From the NCBI RefSeq assembly GCF_002909375.1, contig NZ_PPXD01000021.1:34184-98183 (forward strand): DNA of 64,000 nucleotides. Reading direction: 5' to 3'. This stretch comes from Cryobacterium zongtaii. Its GTDB lineage: Bacteria; Actinomycetota; Actinomycetes; Actinomycetales; Microbacteriaceae. Below the pieces are notes generated by a model, which saw only the letters and a list, made by a program, of their open reading frames with translations, ran no database searches and had not been told where the DNA came from. Each line of letters starts with the position of its first letter. Within the stretch, counting starts at the first letter, position 1. The translations under genes were made by a program, and so were the position numbers. Positions 1 through 10,456 of this stretch are shown one piece after another.

Positions 1-1377
1 TGGACCGGTCCGACGGCGACCGCGCCGGTCGTCTACGTCGCCTGGTTCCTTCCCGTCCTGCTATTCGTCGACTGGCGCAAGGCCATGGCCAACCGGTCCC
101 ATGTGCGCGACCTGACCATTGTCATGGGCTTGGCGCTAGCGTACGTACTGTTGCCAACCATCCTTGGACCCCTGCGGTACCCGGTGCGGTTCATGCCGTA
201 TCTCGCCCTCACTTTGATCGTGCTCACGGTGGTCGCCCTAAGTCGTGCCGCCATCAGGCACCCCGGACGCAAGCGCCTGGTCGCGGCCTCACTCTTCATC
301 GTCGCCGCGGTATACCTTTCATGGGCCCAATTGCCGCCGCACTATCTCGCTCTCTTCGCGGCCGGCGCGATCGCGATTGGCGGCCTCGCCGCAATTTGGT
401 GGCTGATCCGCCGGGCCGACGCCGTACCGTCAGCAGCTTGGACGTCCGTTGCCGCTGTTGTCGTCGCCGGCAGCCTGGTACTCACAGCTGCGCAGCACTA
501 TGACACCCATTCCAGCCCTCTGTCGATGAACAATGTCCCCGCCGACACCAGCATTCCTCAAGGAGTCCTCGCCGGAATCGACGGCGACGTCATTGTTGTG
601 GGCGATCCCGTGGACTACCAGAGCGACCCTGCGGCTTGGCGGGAGACCCTGATGGCGAACACGTGGTACCTCAGCCCCGCCGCCGTGCAAAACCGGTATC
701 AGCTCATCGGCTTCTCCCAGTACAACGCGACGATGTGCCTGCAGTATCTGGGCGGCACCTGCCCCGGGCTTTTGACTACTTTGTTCGAGACCCGAGATGC
801 CACGGGTATGCAGCTTGTTGACCAGCTGTCCATCGACAACATCCAGATCCTCAAAGTCTCGTTTGAGAACGAGCAATCTGCGACTGACTCCGGCACGGGC
901 ACAGAGACCGAGAATGAGACGGTGACGTGGGACACGCCCCCTGAGGGCTGGAGTCTGGTGGAGGATACCGGGCTGACCGTAGTCTGGAGCCGGGACGAAC
1001 CTGTAGGTCCGGCCGGCGGCGTCGTGTGGACGAGCGAGGGCACCAGCGTCGAGACGCTCTCCCAAACCGACACCTCCGTCACGATGAAGGTACTCTCAGT
1101 CGCCTCTGAGGGGGGGACCGTGGCCCTGAGCAGACTGGCCTGGCCGGGATACTCGGCGGAGCGCGCCACGCTCACTGCGGCGCCTGTAGACGGCTTTCTC
1201 CTTGGGCTGGATATCCCGCAGTCCTCGGAGGGTGAAATCGTCACCGTGACGTTCCAGCCGCCAGGCTGGGCCATCGAGCTGACGGCCTGGCTGACCGCTA
1301 TGGGTGGCATCCTCATCTGGACGATCCTCGTCGTGATCGGCCACCTGCGCCGCCGCTCCAACCGCACCGCCGCCTAG
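1..1377 (+). CDS. YfhO-like polytopic membrane protein (C-terminal part, 5' end outside window)
   Basis: The reading frame is open from base 1, so the true start lies upstream; 458 residues are visible. About five hydrophobic segments come first, then an extracytoplasmic domain (roughly residues 160-420 of the visible part), and a last membrane segment before a basic tail. The C-terminal domain carries RLAWPGY and FQPPGW, the pattern of the YfhO/GT-C-like family, whose members are lipid-linked-sugar glycosyltransferases or suspected ones. The protein is a paralogue of the 745-residue protein encoded on the minus strand at 7971-10208: both have a GPLRxPVRxMPY segment and the same C-terminal signature. 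Role inferred: transfer of a sugar to an envelope polymer at the outer face of the membrane. The exact reaction is unknown. Confidence 0.8.
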   Translation, partial: WTGPTATAPVVYVAWFLPVLLFVDWRKAMANRSHVRDLTIVMGLALAYVLLPTILGPLRYPVRFMPYLALTLIVLTVVALSRAAIRHPGRKRLVAASLFIVAAVYLSWAQLPPHYLALFAAGAIAIGGLAAIWWLIRRADAVPSAAWTSVAAVVVAGSLVLTAAQHYDTHSSPLSMNNVPADTSIPQGVLAGIDGDVIVVGDPVDYQSDPAAWRETLMANTWYLSPAAVQNRYQLIGFSQYNATMCLQYLGGTCPGLLTTLFETRDATGMQLVDQLSIDNIQILKVSFENEQSATDSGTGTETENETVTWDTPPEGWSLVEDTGLTVVWSRDEPVGPAGGVVWTSEGTSVETLSQTDTSVTMKVLSVASEGGTVALSRLAWPGYSAERATLTAAPVDGFLLGLDIPQSSEGEIVTVTFQPPGWAIELTAWLTAMGGILIWTILVVIGHLRRRSNRTAA

Positions 1378-1728
1378 CTGTAACAATGCCCGCCAACAGT
1401 TTCGCGCTGCACCTCCGCTGCGGCTGGCACTGATCGTGAAGCCTCCTGTTACGGGGTGTCTTCGAAGTGGCGGAGACGCGCGCCACGTTTCACCACCTGC
1501 TTGTCCAGTCCGTCTCTAACGACGTGCCACGCTCATCCAGGATCTGTGTGCGGCCCGTCCCGCCTACACCGCAAGGCTGGCATCGCGAATCCAGAGGCGT
1601 CGAAGCGACTGCAGATCAGAGAACTAGAGGAAACAATCTCTGTTGTCGAGCAAACGCGGATCAGGTCTGCCCGACGGCACGTCCCAAGTGCACCGCAGCA
1701 TCGAAGCGCGCGGAATCTGCGCACCCGC
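1378..1728. other. Stretch without a recognisable gene
   Basis: Between the YfhO-like gene and the acyltransferase remnant I see no reading frame with a recognisable protein pattern. Open frames cross it but look like chance translations (many Arg, Pro, Cys, Ser and no domain). It reads as less uniformly GC-biased at third positions than the flanking genes, consistent with decayed DNA. Confidence 0.5.
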
Positions 1729-1976
1729 GCGGTCCGGGCAGACATCCAAGCTTTGCGCGATATGGCAGTCGTCCTGGTAGTCATGAACCACTTCTGGCCG
1801 ACTCGAGTCACCGGCGGCTATGTGGGCGTCGACGTATTTCTCGCGATCTCCGATACCTCATAAACTGCCCATCTGCGAAGGGAGTTGAAGGGTCTGGCAC
1901 GCGGAGTTACTCGGCACTGTACTGCGCGACCGGATCAGCTAGTACCGGTGGATCCCGCCGAGCTGGAGCCGGCTGA
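1729..1976 (+). pseudogene. Decayed acyltransferase-3 (OafA/YrhL-type) fragment
   Basis: Frame 1 encodes ADIQALRDMAVVLVVMNHFW followed by GGYVGVDVFLAIS, which matches the start of the acyltransferase-3 family (DIQgLRAlAVllVvlyH...GGyvGVDvFFviSGF). The frame then stops at 1861-1863. The continuation appears in frame 3, from about 1843, as YLIN...AKGVEGSGTRSYSALY, matching the next family segment (FLI...e.GtlslxxFYxRR). So a frameshift and stop break the gene about 45 residues in, and the remaining roughly 300 or more codons are gone. Intact relatives acetylate sugars on cell-surface glycans, which fits the neighbouring glycosyltransferases. No function remains. Confidence 0.72.
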
Positions 1977-2095
1977 CGACTGCGCACTCAGGACGCCTGG
2001 CAGAAGCTGAGCCGCGAGCCAAAGGCATCGGAGTCCCTAAGTTCGCCCGGGACGGTGAACAGCGACACTCCGCCGACAGATGAGGACTTCGGCCA

Positions 2096-2998
2096 CTATC
2101 TCCGTGCAGTTGCGGGGAAAGCGACGGCCGGGTTGAACCGGATTCCGGCCAGCAGGCGACCGTACATCCGGCGCTGCAGCTTGCCGGCGACCCGGCCCCG
2201 CCGCATCATCAGGGCCACCCGGGCGCACAAATACAGGTAGGCGAAGAGACTCTGGTGGTGCAGCCTGAACGACGCCTCGTTGCGGATGCCGTAGGCGAAT
2301 TTCCACGCATTGGCGTCATCGATCAAGCCGAAGTTGACGCCCTTGTTGTCGCCCATGTCGTGCACGACAACGCTGTCGAGGACCTGCACACCCGGGCAGG
2401 CTCGGGTGATGCGCAGGGTGTACTCGTGGTCGTCGAACCAGATGAAGTACTCGGAGTACGGCAGGCCGTGCTTCTCGATCACCCAACGGGGAATGAGCAC
2501 CGACACGAAGGAACAGCTCTTCACCGTCACCGAACGCTGACCCTTGGACACGAGCCTGGCCCAGTCCCAGGTGGGCTCCGGATTGTTCATCTCGCAGATG
2601 GCGCCGTCGATGTAGTTGACCAACGAGCAGGAGAACGGCACCTCGGGGCCGAGCTCGGCGACGGCGGCGACGAAGCCGTCACGCAGCTTCTCGAGGGCGT
2701 CGGGCTGCGGGTAGCAGTCGTCGTCCATGATCCAGACGAAATCGGCGCCGAGCTGATAGCCGCGTTCCATGCCCGCCGAGAATCCACCTGCCCCGCCGGT
2801 GTTCGTGGGCAGGGACATCACCTCGAGCGGGATGCTGGTCGTCAGCTGACCGAGGTACTCCGCGGTGCCGTCGGTCGACGCATTGTCCACGATGATGAGG
2901 CGGGTGGGCGCGAAGGTCTGGGCTTCGATGGAGGCGATCACCGTCTTGAGCTTCGCGAGCCTGTTGAAGGTGACGACGACGGCGCTTACTTGATCCAT
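2096..2998 (-). CDS. GT2 glycosyltransferase, GlfT1-like
   Basis: A 300-residue GT-A-fold glycosyltransferase. It opens with VSAVVVTFNR, has the nucleotide-binding VDNASTDGT (about 37-45), a glycine-rich NTGGAGGFSAG (66-76) and the acidic WIMDDD (89-94). The NTGGAGGF plus W(I/L)MDDD combination is typical of actinobacterial galactofuranosyl/rhamnosyl GlfT1-type enzymes, and glf is two genes upstream. I chose the ATG at 2998, which lies inside the last codons of the upstream GT4 gene (13-nt overlap), over an upstream start at 3022. Inferred role: addition of a galactofuranose or related residue to a lipid-linked glycan in the cytoplasm. It is the last gene of the minus-strand glycan operon. 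Confidence 0.85.
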   Translation of the reverse strand: MDQVSAVVVTFNRLAKLKTVIASIEAQTFAPTRLIIVDNASTDGTAEYLGQLTTSIPLEVMSLPTNTGGAGGFSAGMERGYQLGADFVWIMDDDCYPQPDALEKLRDGFVAAVAELGPEVPFSCSLVNYIDGAICEMNNPEPTWDWARLVSKGQRSVTVKSCSFVSVLIPRWVIEKHGLPYSEYFIWFDDHEYTLRITRACPGVQVLDSVVVHDMGDNKGVNFGLIDDANAWKFAYGIRNEASFRLHHQSLFAYLYLCARVALMMRRGRVAGKLQRRMYGRLLAGIRFNPAVAFPATARR

Positions 2999-4668
2999 AA
3001 CTCGAACAGCTTTCCGGCCCAATCGTGGGCGCTTTCATACTCGGTGAATTCCTGGGCCAGGGCGACTTCTCGACGCCAAACGTCGACGCGGTATACCTCG
3101 GACTCGGCCATCCGGACGACAATCGCGCTCGCCTCTGCCAGGAAACGACCTGGGTCGCGGGCGACGAGGGCATCCGGCACGATGACGGTGCGCTGGGAGC
3201 CGACGTCGGTCGAGATTACGGGGACCCCGGCGGCAAGCGCCTCGAGGGTCGTCAAGGTGAGTCCTTCGTTCTGGGAACTCAGGACCAGGCAGTCGACCCG
3301 CGCGAGCGTGTTGCTCACAGGCGCTCCCTCGGCGACCCACTCGACGATGCCGGACAGTCCGTGGCTGTCGATGTCGCGGCGAAGGAAGTGCTCGAGTTCC
3401 CCACCGCCCTGGATGACCACGCGCACGGAGAGCCCGTCGATGGCGTGTAGCTCCCTGACTAGCTTCGTGAACAGGTAGGGGCGTTTCTGAGCCGCGAATC
3501 GGCCGATGAAGCCCAGGGTGAAGACGGACTCGTCGGCGCGCGGGCGTGCGGCGACAGCGACACTTCCGGTCGTGGTTAGCCCGATGAGGGGGGCAAGGGC
3601 GATCTTGTCCGGGGGGATGCCCTGCACCCGAACCAGCCAATCCTCCAGCTGCGGGGAGATCACGTGGTGCACGTCGATGAATTCGTCCAAGGCAGCGCCG
3701 ATGGCGGGGTACCCGCCGCCGTTGTATTCGAGAATGTGGTGGGTAGAGGCCACCTGGATGCCGGGCAGCCGATTGCGCAGCCACGGCAACCGGTCATAAA
3801 CCCACCGGCTGTGGTGCACGAACACGCCCCGGATATCGAAGTTCATGGCGAGCGCCTCGAGCACCGGCTCCGAATGCTCGGGCTGTTCGATGGGGTGGGT
3901 CAGGGCAAGGACGATGGCACCGCCCAGTTCCGCGCGTGTTATCCACGGATGCGCTGACGGCACGTCAGTGATGACGATCGGGCGCAGACCCTTGGCCGTG
4001 GCGAGTGCGATGGACTCCATAGCCCAGCGCTCAGCACCGCCCAACTCGAGCCAGTGCACACCAAAAATGACGGCGCTTTCCCCGCCTGCCGCAGGTTCGC
4101 CCGCGGGTATGCCGGTCACGTCTACGAGCCGGCGATCCACGACCACCGAATTGAGCGAAGATTCCCGGCCCCGCAGCAGCCATTGGCGTATCCGGTCGTA
4201 CTCAAACGGGTAGCGGCGTTCCACGCCACCGCGCAGCCTCCAGTAGAGGCTGGCCCGCCCGTTGGCCGATGGGGCACCTGGTTCGCGCTCGGCGTCGAGA
4301 ACGATGTTGCGCACCCCGGTTTCAGGATCGGTCAGCCAGCCCTTGCGGTGGTGGGTGTAGTGCGGGTGCGGTGAACCCGAGACCGAACTCCGGGCGGTGA
4401 ACTCCCCCACCTTCGTGGCCCCGGTGGTGACTTTGGTGTGGCGAGTACCCGCATCCGTCAGGTGGGCCATCCCACCCGCGCCGGCGATGTGCACAACGAT
4501 CCGTAGGGCTAGGCCCGGATTGTCTAGTGCGTGGAAGTTCACGGCGGAGACCAATAACGCTTGCTGGCGCGCGCTGAGTGCTGCACTCAGCCGTTCGGCG
4601 GTCTCCGGCGAGAGGTCCGCGGTGAACAGGGCAGGCCTGCCGAGGACGTTCGAGAGGATGTCAGACAT
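2986..4668 (-). CDS. GT4 family glycosyltransferase with long N-terminal extension
   Basis: A 560-residue protein. Roughly residues 190-560 form a GT-B glycosyltransferase: the acceptor-side HWLELGGAERW, then GFIGRFAAQKRP, and the nucleotide-sugar site NEGLTLTTLEALAAGVPVIS with the E-x7-E pair of GT4 enzymes. The first roughly 190 residues match nothing I recognise. The start at 4668 is preferred because translation upstream of it (to 4842) is Pro/Cys/Arg-rich and unlike protein. It overlaps the downstream GT2 gene by 13 nt and is separated from glf by 278 bp in which I see no gene. Substrate unknown; the context suggests assembly of a galactofuranose-containing glycan. Confidence 0.82.
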   Translation of the reverse strand: MSDILSNVLGRPALFTADLSPETAERLSAALSARQQALLVSAVNFHALDNPGLALRIVVHIAGAGGMAHLTDAGTRHTKVTTGATKVGEFTARSSVSGSPHPHYTHHRKGWLTDPETGVRNIVLDAEREPGAPSANGRASLYWRLRGGVERRYPFEYDRIRQWLLRGRESSLNSVVVDRRLVDVTGIPAGEPAAGGESAVIFGVHWLELGGAERWAMESIALATAKGLRPIVITDVPSAHPWITRAELGGAIVLALTHPIEQPEHSEPVLEALAMNFDIRGVFVHHSRWVYDRLPWLRNRLPGIQVASTHHILEYNGGGYPAIGAALDEFIDVHHVISPQLEDWLVRVQGIPPDKIALAPLIGLTTTGSVAVAARPRADESVFTLGFIGRFAAQKRPYLFTKLVRELHAIDGLSVRVVIQGGGELEHFLRRDIDSHGLSGIVEWVAEGAPVSNTLARVDCLVLSSQNEGLTLTTLEALAAGVPVISTDVGSQRTVIVPDALVARDPGRFLAEASAIVVRMAESEVYRVDVWRREVALAQEFTEYESAHDWAGKLFELWIK

Positions 4669-4946
4669 GGTGAAAAGATACTTTCGCTTCTCGTGGCTCG
4701 AGGAAACGACGTGTGCGCTCTGGCACCGTCGCGTCCCGCAGCCAGGCCGCTCCAGGCACGGGTGCCTGGATGCCGGCCCGTTTGATGGGCACGTCGTCAA
4801 CGGCGCGTTCGGGAGTGTGGTGAAGCAAGGGTCGTCGCCCATTACAGTGGGGCGGCATCTTGGCCCAGGTCCGCGGTGCGGAACCGGGAGGTCCCGTGGC
4901 GGCGAGGATCAGGAAGGTCATGCTTGTCCTTGCCAGTGTAGCCGGG

Positions 4947-6128
<1,182 letters not shown>

Positions 6129-6160
6129 TTACGCGCGGCCAGTTCGACCAAACTTCGATC

Positions 6161-7006
6161 CTACTGGGGCGTGTCTGTGTGCTTGCTCACGGCCATTCGG
6201 CGATAAACCGCTCGTCGGATGACGACCGGAACGAAGCGGTAGCCACCGCGCACGATCACGTTGCGGAGGAACTGGCCGGGCGTGACGAACCCGTCCGCCA
6301 GCAGTCGGCGCTGCAGGGCGAGCTCGCTGCGGAACAGGGAAAAGCCACCGCGCCGGTCGTATGCACCGGAGTCGACCCGGTACATTACCAGCGGTTCGGG
6401 CAGGTTGCGCACGGTGGCGCCGGCCATGATCATTCGCGCGAACAACCAGTAGTCCTCCATGAGCGGAAGATGGCGGTAGCCGCCGGAGGCCTCGACCGCC
6501 GACTTGCGATACACCACGGTGGGGTGGTTGAACGGGTCGCGGAATCTGGCCTGGCGGCTGATTTCGGCCTGCCCGACCGGCGGAACCCGGCGGCCGAGGA
6601 TCTTGTCGAGCTCGTTGAATTCGAGCATGCCCGTTCCGACCAGGTCACAGCCCGCTTCGATAGCGGGCAGCTGCCGGGCGAATCTTTCCGGCAGCGAGAT
6701 GTCGTCGGCATCCATTCGGGCGACCACGTCGAACCGGCAGGCGGCCAGCCCGCGGGTCAGCGCGACGGCCAGACCCACGTTGACGTCCAGGTCGACCCGG
6801 CGAACCTCCACCGGGGAGGCGTCGATGGCCGTGCTGATGGCCTCGGCCAGTGCCGGGCTGATCGGGCCGTCCCGTACCAGAACCACCTCGGTCGGGCGAC
6901 GGGTCTGGTCGGTGACGGCGCTGGAGAACGCCCGGGTGAAGTACTCGGGTCGGTCCCCCAGGTAGACGGGCAGCAGCAGGGAGAAGGGCAGGCCGGGGCT
7001 CGTCAC
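6161..7006 (-). CDS. GT2 family glycosyltransferase
   Basis: A 281-residue GT2 enzyme: FSLLLPVYLGD near the N-terminus, RPTEVVLVRDGP, VGLAVALTRGL and RMDADDISLPERF, where DADD supplies the metal-binding acidic pair. The C-terminal third, with PLMEDYWLFARMI, fits the acceptor-site EDxxLW-type motif of WaaE/rhamnosyltransferase-like members. The start codon is GTG at 7006, overlapping the upstream stop as GTGA, so it is translationally coupled to the preceding GT2 gene. Sugar and acceptor are not predictable from sequence. It belongs to the minus-strand glycan operon. Confidence 0.87.
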   Translation of the reverse strand: MTSPGLPFSLLLPVYLGDRPEYFTRAFSSAVTDQTRRPTEVVLVRDGPISPALAEAISTAIDASPVEVRRVDLDVNVGLAVALTRGLAACRFDVVARMDADDISLPERFARQLPAIEAGCDLVGTGMLEFNELDKILGRRVPPVGQAEISRQARFRDPFNHPTVVYRKSAVEASGGYRHLPLMEDYWLFARMIMAGATVRNLPEPLVMYRVDSGAYDRRGGFSLFRSELALQRRLLADGFVTPGQFLRNVIVRGGYRFVPVVIRRAVYRRMAVSKHTDTPQ

Positions 7007-7974
7007 GACGACGCCCAGGCCGGACCGGCCTCCGCCGCCTGCACGGACTCGCTCACCCGGCCGAACCCGGCAAGCACCTGGGCGTTCGTGGCCGGTCGGG
7101 TGGTGAGGCCTTCACGCAGGCCCTCCCGGAGGCCGTGCCGGAGCGTGGCCCGGTCTGCGGAATGCACGAAGGTACTGATCCAGCTGCGGGCCGTCGCGCC
7201 GGCGTAGAGCACCCGCTCGAAGGGGGACAGTGCCGGCGAGAGGCGCAGCAGCCACAGCTTGTTGCGCACCTCCAGCCGGAACCGGGGCCCGGGGTCGATG
7301 TTCGTCGAGCCGAAGACTTTGGTCTTGTGCACCACGATGCTGCGTCGGCTGAGGTATCCCGTCGACCCGCGCAGGATCCGGGCGGTGTACTCGAAGTCAT
7401 CGTTCCAGAGGAAGTACCCGGCGACCGGCAGACCGTGCTCGGCGACCGCGCGCGCGTCGATCATGACCGACACGAACGACGCCGACCGAACCGGGTAGCA
7501 GTCGAACTCGCGGGCGCGCTCCAGGGATCGGCGCGCGGCGAACGGCCGTGCCCGTGGCATGTTCATCGGGTGTTCCCTGCCGTCGGTCCAGTGCACTGTC
7601 GACGCGAGGATCCTGGTGGACGCCGGAGCGTGCGCGCGCGCCGTCAGGAGCTCCGCGAGTGCGGTCTCGGTGGGCACGGTGTCATCGTCCATCAACCAGA
7701 CCAGGTCCGCGCCGAGCGGCCCGACGGCCTCGGCCAGGCCGGCGGTGAAGCCGCCGGCCCCGCCGGTGTTCCGGTCGAGCACCACCAGGGTCACCTCGGG
7801 GTGCGCCGAGCGGACGGCCTCTGCCGTGCCGTCGGTGGAGGCGTTGTCGATCACCAGGACCTCATCGGGCCGGCGGGTTTGACCGGCCAGGGCGGCCAGG
7901 CTTTCCAGGAGCAGGTCGCGACGGTTGAAGGCCACGACCACGACCACGACCCTCACAGCAGGTAGGGCGGTCAT
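7003..7974 (-). CDS. GT2 glycosyltransferase, GlfT1-like
   Basis: A 323-residue GT2 enzyme and paralogue of the one at 2096-2998. Shared landmarks are VVVVVVAFNRRDLL, VIDNASTDGTAEAV, NTGGAGGFTAGL and VWLMDDDTVP. These are the donor-site and glycine-loop signatures of GlfT1-like transferases. The ATG at 7974 overlaps the stop of the upstream YfhO-like gene (ATGA); the much longer in-frame extension upstream is just the other gene read out of frame. Likely adds a galactofuranose or rhamnose during assembly of a polyprenyl-linked glycan. Having two GlfT1-like enzymes with one glf suggests two different linkages rather than redundancy (inference). Confidence 0.86.
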   Translation of the reverse strand: MTALPAVRVVVVVVAFNRRDLLLESLAALAGQTRRPDEVLVIDNASTDGTAEAVRSAHPEVTLVVLDRNTGGAGGFTAGLAEAVGPLGADLVWLMDDDTVPTETALAELLTARAHAPASTRILASTVHWTDGREHPMNMPRARPFAARRSLERAREFDCYPVRSASFVSVMIDARAVAEHGLPVAGYFLWNDDFEYTARILRGSTGYLSRRSIVVHKTKVFGSTNIDPGPRFRLEVRNKLWLLRLSPALSPFERVLYAGATARSWISTFVHSADRATLRHGLREGLREGLTTRPATNAQVLAGFGRVSESVQAAEAGPAWASS

Positions 7975-10208
7975 CGGTTCGCTTCTTTCAGTGGGTCGCG
8001 GAGCTCGCCGATCCAGCCTGTCCGCGGTCGGCGGGCGGTAGGACGGGGACGGATGAGGAACCTCATCAGTCCCCATCCCAGCAGCAGGATCACGAGCAAG
8101 ATGCCGGAAGCAACCTGCATCGGCCAGCCCGGTGCACGGAACGCAACAGTGACGACCTCGCCGGCGGAGTCTGCAGGGATGTCGATCCCCATCATGAAGT
8201 CGTTCACCAGCTCGGTCGAAAGCGTGCCACCGTCGACGACGTAGCCCGGCCAGGCGATTCTGCTCAGCGCGACCTCGCCGCCGTCCGGGCCGACCTCGTC
8301 GACACGGAAGCTGACGCCCATGTCGTCTTCGTTGAGCACGGTCACCTGGGTACCTTCCGAGTGCCACACGACGCTTCCCGCGCCCGCGACCGGTTCGTCC
8401 CGCACGATCAGCCTCGTGAGCTCGGTATCGGCGGCCACATGCCAGCCCTCAGGGGTGACAGACCATAATTCTTCGTCGACGGTGCTCTTAACGATCAGCA
8501 CCGAGCTGACCCCGAGGTCGTCGGCGAGGTCCTGGCCGGTGTCAGTGTTTGAGTTGAACAGCTTAGGCAGGAGGTCGGCACAGGTGACGCCCTGATACTG
8601 CATGCACAGGGCATCACCATAGCCCGGGTAGAACACTGACGTGTAGGCGTTCTGCACGGGTGCGTCGGGGATATACCAGAGGTTGGCGACGGTCGTTTCC
8701 GGCCAGTCCGCGGAGTTGATCTGGGAGTTGAGCGGCCCGCCGACGACCAGTACGTCGCCCTCGGCCTCGGTCAGCAACGCGCGGTAGTCCTCGACAAGAT
8801 GCGGGACCTGGTAGTCCAGTAGCGGCGCGGCGGGGTGCACCACGTGCTGGGGGTAAATGAAACCGACCGTGACGGCGATGGCGAGTCCGGGAACGATCCA
8901 GCCCTGCGCCTTTCGGCCCCGATCTCGCCAGCGGGCCGGCACAGCGGGCAGCCCCGTGGGCGAGCCAATTCGGTAGATAATCCACAACACGGCGACCACC
9001 CCGATGACGGCGGCCATGATGACCTTCGCATGCTGCGGCCCCTGGTAGACCGTGAGGACGCCGGCGAACACGGTGTAGCCGGCGGCCGCGAGGAAACGCC
9101 GCCGCGAGATGGTCTCGACCCTGGCGAGAGACATGCCGATCGCCAGGATGAGGAGCAGCGCGACTGTGAAGTACGGCATCATGCGCACCGGGATCCGGAG
9201 CGGGCCGACGTCGCTGGGCAACAATACGCCCAGCAGCGCCACGCCGAGCAACATGACCACACTGAGCCGGGTGGCCAGCAGAGGCATCAACCGGCGCCAC
9301 GCGATGAACGCGAACAGCGGGAGCATCCAGCTCGTGTAGACCAGCGGAGCCGATGGGAAGTAAGCGCCGTACATGCCGACTTGCGGGATCCCGACCGCGG
9401 TCGCGGAGGCGACGAGACCGCTCAAGTCGACCGTAAGCAGGCCGGTGTTGACGATGTCCTGCCTGCGGCCGGATGTGGATGCCGTCAACAGGCCGGGCAG
9501 GTGCACAACGATGGCGAAGAATCCGGCACCGAACGCGATCAGGAATGCGCGGATGATCGAGGCCCGATGGCGGGCCACGAAGGCCTCGATGATGGTGGCG
9601 AGCAGGGCTATGGCGAGGAAGATCGTCGCGTGCACGTAGCCGATTCCGACGGTGCCGATGCACGCGAGGATCGCCAGGGTCGGTGATTTCGCCCAGAACA
9701 CCGCCCGGCGGGTCAGGCCGAAGGCCAACGCCCACATGCTCCACGCGAGCAGCCCGTTGACCCAGGTTGTGGCGTCCAGGTAAAACGTCACACCGGCAAA
9801 AGGAACGGCGGCGGCCACCGCGGCCGACCAGGCCCTGGTGACCTGGAAAGTGCGGGCGAGCAGGTATGTACCTAGGGAGCCTGCCACGAGGCAGATCACT
9901 TTCACAACCGTGGAGAAGACCAGGGCGTTACCCGCCCAGTGCGACCAGAGACCCACTAGCCACAGGACAGGGCTGAAGATACCCCAGGCCCCCTCGGCTA
10001 GGTAGTTACCTGACTGCCAGACCAGGGGGTTGATCAGCGACCAATTACCCTCCAAAATGCGGGTACCGATCTCGTACCACTGGCCGAATGCGCCCGCCTG
10101 AGTGTCATCGACGAAGTAGTATCCACGGTTCACGAGGAGAGGGAGAGCCGCCCCGAGGAGGACGGCAGCGACCACAACGGCAGGCCACAGGTATCTCGAC
10201 TTGACCAA
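7971..10208 (-). CDS. YfhO-like polytopic membrane protein, putative GT-C glycosyltransferase
   Basis: A 745-residue protein with about a dozen membrane segments over residues 1-420, an extracytoplasmic domain of about 250 residues and a final membrane segment with a basic tail. After the first segment comes a YfhO-type loop: YYFVDDTQ, then GNWSLINPLVWQSGNYLAEG and FSPVLW. The C-terminal domain has RIAWPGYVVDG and FRAPGW, matching the YfhO C-terminal beta domain (PGWKAYVDG...PPGF). YfhO and relatives transfer sugars from polyprenyl phosphate at the outer membrane face. The start is a TTG at 10208 with AGGG upstream. It heads the minus-strand glycan operon, and its paralogue ends at 1377. Confidence 0.8.
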   Translation of the reverse strand: MVKSRYLWPAVVVAAVLLGAALPLLVNRGYYFVDDTQAGAFGQWYEIGTRILEGNWSLINPLVWQSGNYLAEGAWGIFSPVLWLVGLWSHWAGNALVFSTVVKVICLVAGSLGTYLLARTFQVTRAWSAAVAAAVPFAGVTFYLDATTWVNGLLAWSMWALAFGLTRRAVFWAKSPTLAILACIGTVGIGYVHATIFLAIALLATIIEAFVARHRASIIRAFLIAFGAGFFAIVVHLPGLLTASTSGRRQDIVNTGLLTVDLSGLVASATAVGIPQVGMYGAYFPSAPLVYTSWMLPLFAFIAWRRLMPLLATRLSVVMLLGVALLGVLLPSDVGPLRIPVRMMPYFTVALLLILAIGMSLARVETISRRRFLAAAGYTVFAGVLTVYQGPQHAKVIMAAVIGVVAVLWIIYRIGSPTGLPAVPARWRDRGRKAQGWIVPGLAIAVTVGFIYPQHVVHPAAPLLDYQVPHLVEDYRALLTEAEGDVLVVGGPLNSQINSADWPETTVANLWYIPDAPVQNAYTSVFYPGYGDALCMQYQGVTCADLLPKLFNSNTDTGQDLADDLGVSSVLIVKSTVDEELWSVTPEGWHVAADTELTRLIVRDEPVAGAGSVVWHSEGTQVTVLNEDDMGVSFRVDEVGPDGGEVALSRIAWPGYVVDGGTLSTELVNDFMMGIDIPADSAGEVVTVAFRAPGWPMQVASGILLVILLLGWGLMRFLIRPRPTARRPRTGWIGELRDPLKEANR

Positions 10209-10456
10209 ACTAAATGCCCTATCTCTTCTATTCGGCGGCGATCGCCCAGCCGGAATCCGGCGTCACGGCGCACATACCCGCGTTCAGGCAGGGTGCCACG
10301 CAGGCGGTGAAGATCGAAAATTCCGCGCCACCGCGGAGCGAGCCGCTCACCCATTGTCGCGCAGGGCAGCTGGGTAATCGCAACGCACGGTCCTCTCAGG
10401 CCCACCCGGTATCGTAAGGGCACTGTTCTTCCGAAGAAACGAGCAACACTTTAACC
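10209..10456. promoter_or_regulatory. Divergent promoter region of the glycan locus
   Basis: This 248-bp gap separates two divergent glycosyltransferase operons, so it must hold both promoters. A TATCGT at 10410-10415 is a plausible -10 for the plus-strand operon. A small palindrome, TTCTTC-C-GAAGAA (10426-10438), lies just downstream and could be an operator or mRNA hairpin. I see no convincing -35 elements and no gene. Confidence 0.35.

Noticed and set aside
4661..4921. Minus-strand 86-codon frame between glf and the GT4 gene
   Set aside because: Pro/Arg/His-rich, overlaps the GT4 start, no recognisable pattern or ribosome-binding site.
10214..10417. Small plus-strand frame in the divergent gap
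   Set aside because: No ribosome-binding site, no protein pattern, and it would occupy the promoter region.
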